64,000 nt of DNA from Penelope pileata (taxonomy: Eukaryota; Chordata; Aves; Galliformes; Cracidae): contig WBMW01002323.1 in NCBI GenBank assembly GCA_013396635.1, positions 457,839-521,838 on the forward strand, given 5' to 3'. Position 1 is the first letter of the stretch. Each line of letters opens with the position of its first letter. The position numbers and the translations under genes were made by a program. The notes beneath the pieces were generated by a model. It had not been told where the DNA came from, searched no databases, and saw nothing but the letters and a program-made list of their open reading frames with translations. This document shows, in pieces, positions 60,101 through 64,000 of the stretch.

Positions 60101-61904
60101 GGATACCAAATGTTATGAATCCTGCAATAACATAACTCCCCTGACAATGACAATGGTTTGAATATTTTTTATTTGAATAGCTCTGCCTGCATTACCAATA
60201 TCTATGTTGTTGCTTGGTAACTATTTTCTGATATCAGGAGACTGAAAAACACTTTTTCAAAACTAAATTCCAATTCTGATATTATTAAGTCTTGCATTTT
60301 AGTGGTTTCAGTCTGTCTTCTGTATTACTGTCCAGCTACATTCATATAAATGTTCTTATATGGTATGAACTTTTTTTTCCTTCTTTCATTGACTGCATTA
60401 GAGAACATTCCAAGAGAGTTTGCAAGTAAATATTTTACACTCCCTCCTTGGAAATAGGTTGATGTTGTAAGAAGAGCTGGTGAAACAGTAAAGTGAGAAT
60501 GCAGGTGATGTCAGACACCAGCTGCAGAATTCAGGATGCTTTTAATGATGCTAGTGGAAACCAATTTTAAATTATTAGTGGGAAGAAATAAAATTACAAC
60601 ATAAGGTAGAAAAGCAGCTGATGTTAAAGAGTTGCATGGTGCAGAGATGAATGTGTTTAGATATTACTCACAATTCAATGCATAAATTTTGCTGGTGGTG
60701 CAATGTCAGTATTCAGGTATTTTCCAGAAGCTGCATTGTGTGGTCATGAAAATCAAGGAATAATAATAATAGTAATAACAACAATAATAAATGTAGCACT
60801 AGTGATAGGATCATAATACAGTAATGAATAAAATACCACTGCTTTATTAAATTACATGTGAAAATTTAACTCAGACAATAAAAGGGATAATTAAAAAGAG
60901 GAAGGAACAAAATCCCATTGCACTATAGTTTTAAAATTGTATCAACCCATTCCCTCACACATTGCAAATTTCTTTTACAAAGCCATTTGTTTCCAATTTT
61001 ATGGGTATAAACAAGTCCACTTCTGCCTTCTATGCTAGTATCTAGAGCACTACAGAAGGTGGTAGGATGCTTGTAAATGCCATCTTTTTGTTGACTTTTG
61101 CATATTTCTATGACTAAAGACACGTAGTAACGTGAGACAGCACCTGAAATCTCTCTTTACTCTCTAGTAATGCCAGATTGCACAGGAAGCTGCCCATGGA
61201 TCTGTTTGAAAATGAAATTCTCACTTCCCCAAACATATGTGCAGTGACTTTCTGAAACACGACTGGTTTTCACAAGTATCCACTCTTTGTTAATTTTTTT
61301 TACAAGTTGGCTTTCAACTGAAGGCATGAAAAGTTCAGTTCAGAACTCTGAAGGCAGAAGACGACCAGAGGAAAGCAGATAGCATGTATTTAACAGCTAC
61401 CTGTTGCAGTAAAATTTTAGCTGATAAGTGGGTAACTGATTACATTATTTCTGTTCCAGCCAAATCTTGTAAAAGAACATAGAGCCTTAAAATCACTTCA
61501 GAACACCCTTTTCCTGACTTTGAGAGGAACAACCAAGTCTGCATGGTAGGTAATGGAGTAGTTCTAATTCTCATAAAAGTCCACAGCCTCTGAACACACT
61601 TTCTAAAGAAGTCCTTCTCCATTTATGGCTAACCAGACAATTTGATGGAGTCTGGGAGTTCCAACAGTGGCAAGGTTGTAAACAGTAGAAATTGGACAAT
61701 GTCTGTAGCAAAAGCAACTGTCTAAATCTTCCTGTATCTCTTCGGATAAAACTGTCTTCTCAAGATTTCAAAAACAAAATGGAAAGCTTGTTTTATAGCG
61801 CTGGTCTTAATATGGTCCCAGGGCACAGTTGTGCCTTAGGTGCTACCTTCCTAGGGAGTTCATGGAGTCTCCAACACCGGGAGTCAAAAAAACAGAATAG
61901 ACAG
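57186..61904. other. Non-coding interval, no gene seen
   Basis: 57270-57640 is GC-richer than its surroundings, has two overlapping short open frames and ends with an AATAAA near 57620; I cannot assign it. 58080-58430 has a complex, non-repetitive look with GATA-like cores (AGATAAGA near 58190, TGATAAAAGATC near 58318) and could be a conserved element. A trinucleotide (AAT/AAC)n tract lies at 60759-60790. Confidence 0.5.
60759..60790. repeat. (AAT)n/(AAC)n microsatellite
   Basis: TAATAATAATAGTAATAACA followed by further AAT units, an imperfect trinucleotide repeat. Confidence 0.9.
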
Positions 61905-62162
61905 CTCATAGAATCACGTAGTTTGGAAAAGATCTTCAGGATCAACAATTCTAACCATCAATCTGACCTGCTCAGTCCCATCACTAAACCTTAGTGCCTT
62001 AGTGCTATATCCACGTCGCTTGAATACCTCCAGGGATGGGGACTCTACCACCTCCCTGGGCAACCTGTTCCAATGCCTGACCATGCTCTCCATGAAGAAA
62101 TTCTTACCAGTGTCCAATTTAAATCTACTCTGGTACAACTTGAGATCTGTCTGGAGGTTACT
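61905..62162 (-). mobile_element. CR1 LINE 3' end
   Basis: The plus strand opens TCATAGAATCACGTAGTTTG, the reverse complement of the CR1 terminus. On the minus strand the open frame 61914-62138 includes VRHWNRLPREVVESPSLEVF, the conserved C-terminal block of CR1 ORF2, preceded by RFKLDTGKNFFMESM. The element is truncated at the 5' side near 62162. Its spacing between the terminus and the coding block suggests a CR1 subfamily different from the copy at 2860. Confidence 0.93.
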
Positions 62163-64000
62163 CCCATCATGAGATTTCTACTATTATTACTTAACATTCA
62201 GTAACAGTTGTACCAACAGTCTTGTCCTTTTCATTCAAACACTGGAAGTGTTTAAATCAACACCAGACACCCAGCTGTCCTTAAGATGCGTTGGGCTGCA
62301 AGAACAAATGAGTGAGTAGGTTTTTCCTCTGTGCTGCAGAAAATGTCAAACCCAGTGGGTGTAATGAACCTCTGGATGTCTTGATTCATGGAGTGTATTG
62401 TTTTTGTTTCATCATTGCGTAATTAAATATGTACTTTATATTGCACAAAGACAGGCATAATGGGAGAGCAAATTCCCCACTCCACCCCCTTCTTACCCAG
62501 AAATATAGCATTTGTGATTCTTCAGTTTGCTGTGGTGGTGGTTCAATCAATCACACAGCAAAATGTTGAGACGGGAGCAGGATGTGGTCTTCATGGTACT
62601 ACCATCTCCAAATATTCAAAAATCAAGAACACCGAGGAAAAATGGTGTTTTGGTTTAGCAATACAGCATTTTGAAAGGAAAGTATTTGTTTTCTTTATTT
62701 GTGGCTTTCTTTTTGGGGGTGTGGGGAGGAAATGGGATGAGTTGAACTTCTAGGGGTCATATCATAATTTTGTCAAAGCCATGAAGCTCTCCTGAGATCA
62801 CACAATTCAGTTTGGTGGAGCCTTACAAATAGAAGTATCCTAGGGCAGGCAATGAAGCTAACTAATTCAAAAATAGATTCTCTTGTTGCTGAGGGGAGAA
62901 AGGGCGAATTGTTGGGGAGTTTGGTGTTTCATGATTGTGATACACTAAAAGCGCCTCCTGAGCTCTGGGAAATTACTGTGGCTGTTACTTTGCTGATCTT
63001 TTACAATTAGACATTTTCCTTGTGTCTAGATGCTTTTGATCACTATTTTGATCACTAACATTGCACTGTTTGTCTTCTTTTGTTACTGTTAAGGCTAAAA
63101 TAATATGGGGAGGAAAAATGCACTCAGAAAAGACAGATTTTAGTTTTATTTCCATGCCCACACTGCAAAATACAGCATAAAATAAATCTGCAAGTGAATC
63201 TGAATTCGTGACTTACGTGGGCCATTAATACTTAATATATGCAGTACCTAGACTTTTGCAGGTTTGCCCATATCCTATTCTAATGTCATATAAACAGGCT
63301 CCAGATAAATTCTGGCATCTCAGGAGCAGGAAACTGCTATGTATACAAAACTCAAACTGTGCTGAAGATGAGAAATGATGGCAGAAATAAGTGTTAGAGC
63401 CCTTTGATCCCCCCTTCCTCTCTGCAGCAGTAAATATATTCAGAAAGGCAGCACTGTAGATTTATAAATGTTAGCACTCTGAGTGAAGTCAAACTAATTT
63501 ACTCTATAAACTTCTCTGACATTATGAAAACTTTACAAAGAGATCATTGCATGTGAAGTATTAAAATACTATAATTTTAACTTAAAAAAACGCTCGTCAG
63601 ACATTTAAGTGCCTTTCTGTATATCTTCCGTGTTTAGAAGTGCTTAAAAATAAATGGGAAAACCATAAAGACTGCAAAATAAATTATGCCTTTTGAAGTT
63701 TAAGAGTAACACTAACATAAAATAAAATGGCATGAATCCATTTTTCATAGATCTAAGCTCAAACAGTAGTCCCAAGTAGCTAGGGAGAACTGTAGGAGAA
63801 GAATCTTACTCTGAATAAATTGATGGTGATGAGGGAGACAATGGTGCCACTGGAAATGTCTAATACAATGCAGAAGGGTTTTGGACAGATCTTTTGTGAG
63901 GCTGGCCTCATCTCTCAGGTGATAAGATAATGCTAATTTGTCTTGTGGGAAGACTACTTTACTGATGTCGATTCAGGACTTAGCTAGTTGCAAATCTGAG
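62163..64000. other. Non-coding interval, no gene seen
   Basis: AT-rich sequence to the window end. The longest open frame (62460-62753, 97 codons) has no recognised domain. I see no repeat that I can name. Confidence 0.6.

Noticed and set aside
1..64000. CRISPR array, bacterial operon or phage region
   Set aside because: The sequence is clearly vertebrate: CR1, LTR and mariner remnants are present, and no regularly spaced repeats or dense coding are seen.

Overview
The window reads as non-coding DNA from a bird, most likely a galliform (chicken/turkey group). Evidence for this: several CR1 LINE copies with the avian 3' end, a short directly repeated ATTCTATG/ATTCTGTG-type octamer; a nonautonomous mariner-like element resembling the galliform Galluhop family; a solo LTR of a family I recognise from birds; and older, eroded CR1 pieces of the kind shared by sauropsids. 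The sequence is AT-rich, full of stop codons, and has many short A/T homopolymers. I found no host protein-coding gene, tRNA, rRNA, CRISPR array or operon. Every open frame above about 200 residues lies inside or antisense to a CR1 element.

Layout. 1-2860: unique-looking DNA beginning in a poly(A) run. 2860-4613: a repeat cluster, a CR1 copy with broken reverse transcriptase followed 52 bp later by a solo LTR. 4614-10195: unique. 10196-11080: an internally deleted CR1. 15443-15618: a CR1 3' stub directly after a T20 run. 28373-28830: an ancient CR1 on the minus strand. Roughly 29960-31226: a second internally deleted CR1, keeping endonuclease sequence and the 3' end. 31227-48795: a long unique stretch with one ancient palindromic repeat (47294-47408) and a duplicated stretch flanking an N. 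48796-49314: the mariner-like element, abutted by a short minus-strand CR1 tail. 56603-56640: A38. 56765-57185: another ancient minus-strand CR1. 61905-62162: a minus-strand CR1 3' end. The rest is unique-looking DNA.

No genes work together here; the content is transposon history plus possible regulatory DNA. The most actionable observations concern the sequence itself. Both single-N positions (4292 and 45956) are bracketed by near-identical direct copies (35 bp and 82 bp), the pattern left when overlapping contig ends are joined without being merged. I see no convincing novel biological system. Some stretches could be conserved non-coding elements or lncRNA exons, but only alignment or transcript data could show that.
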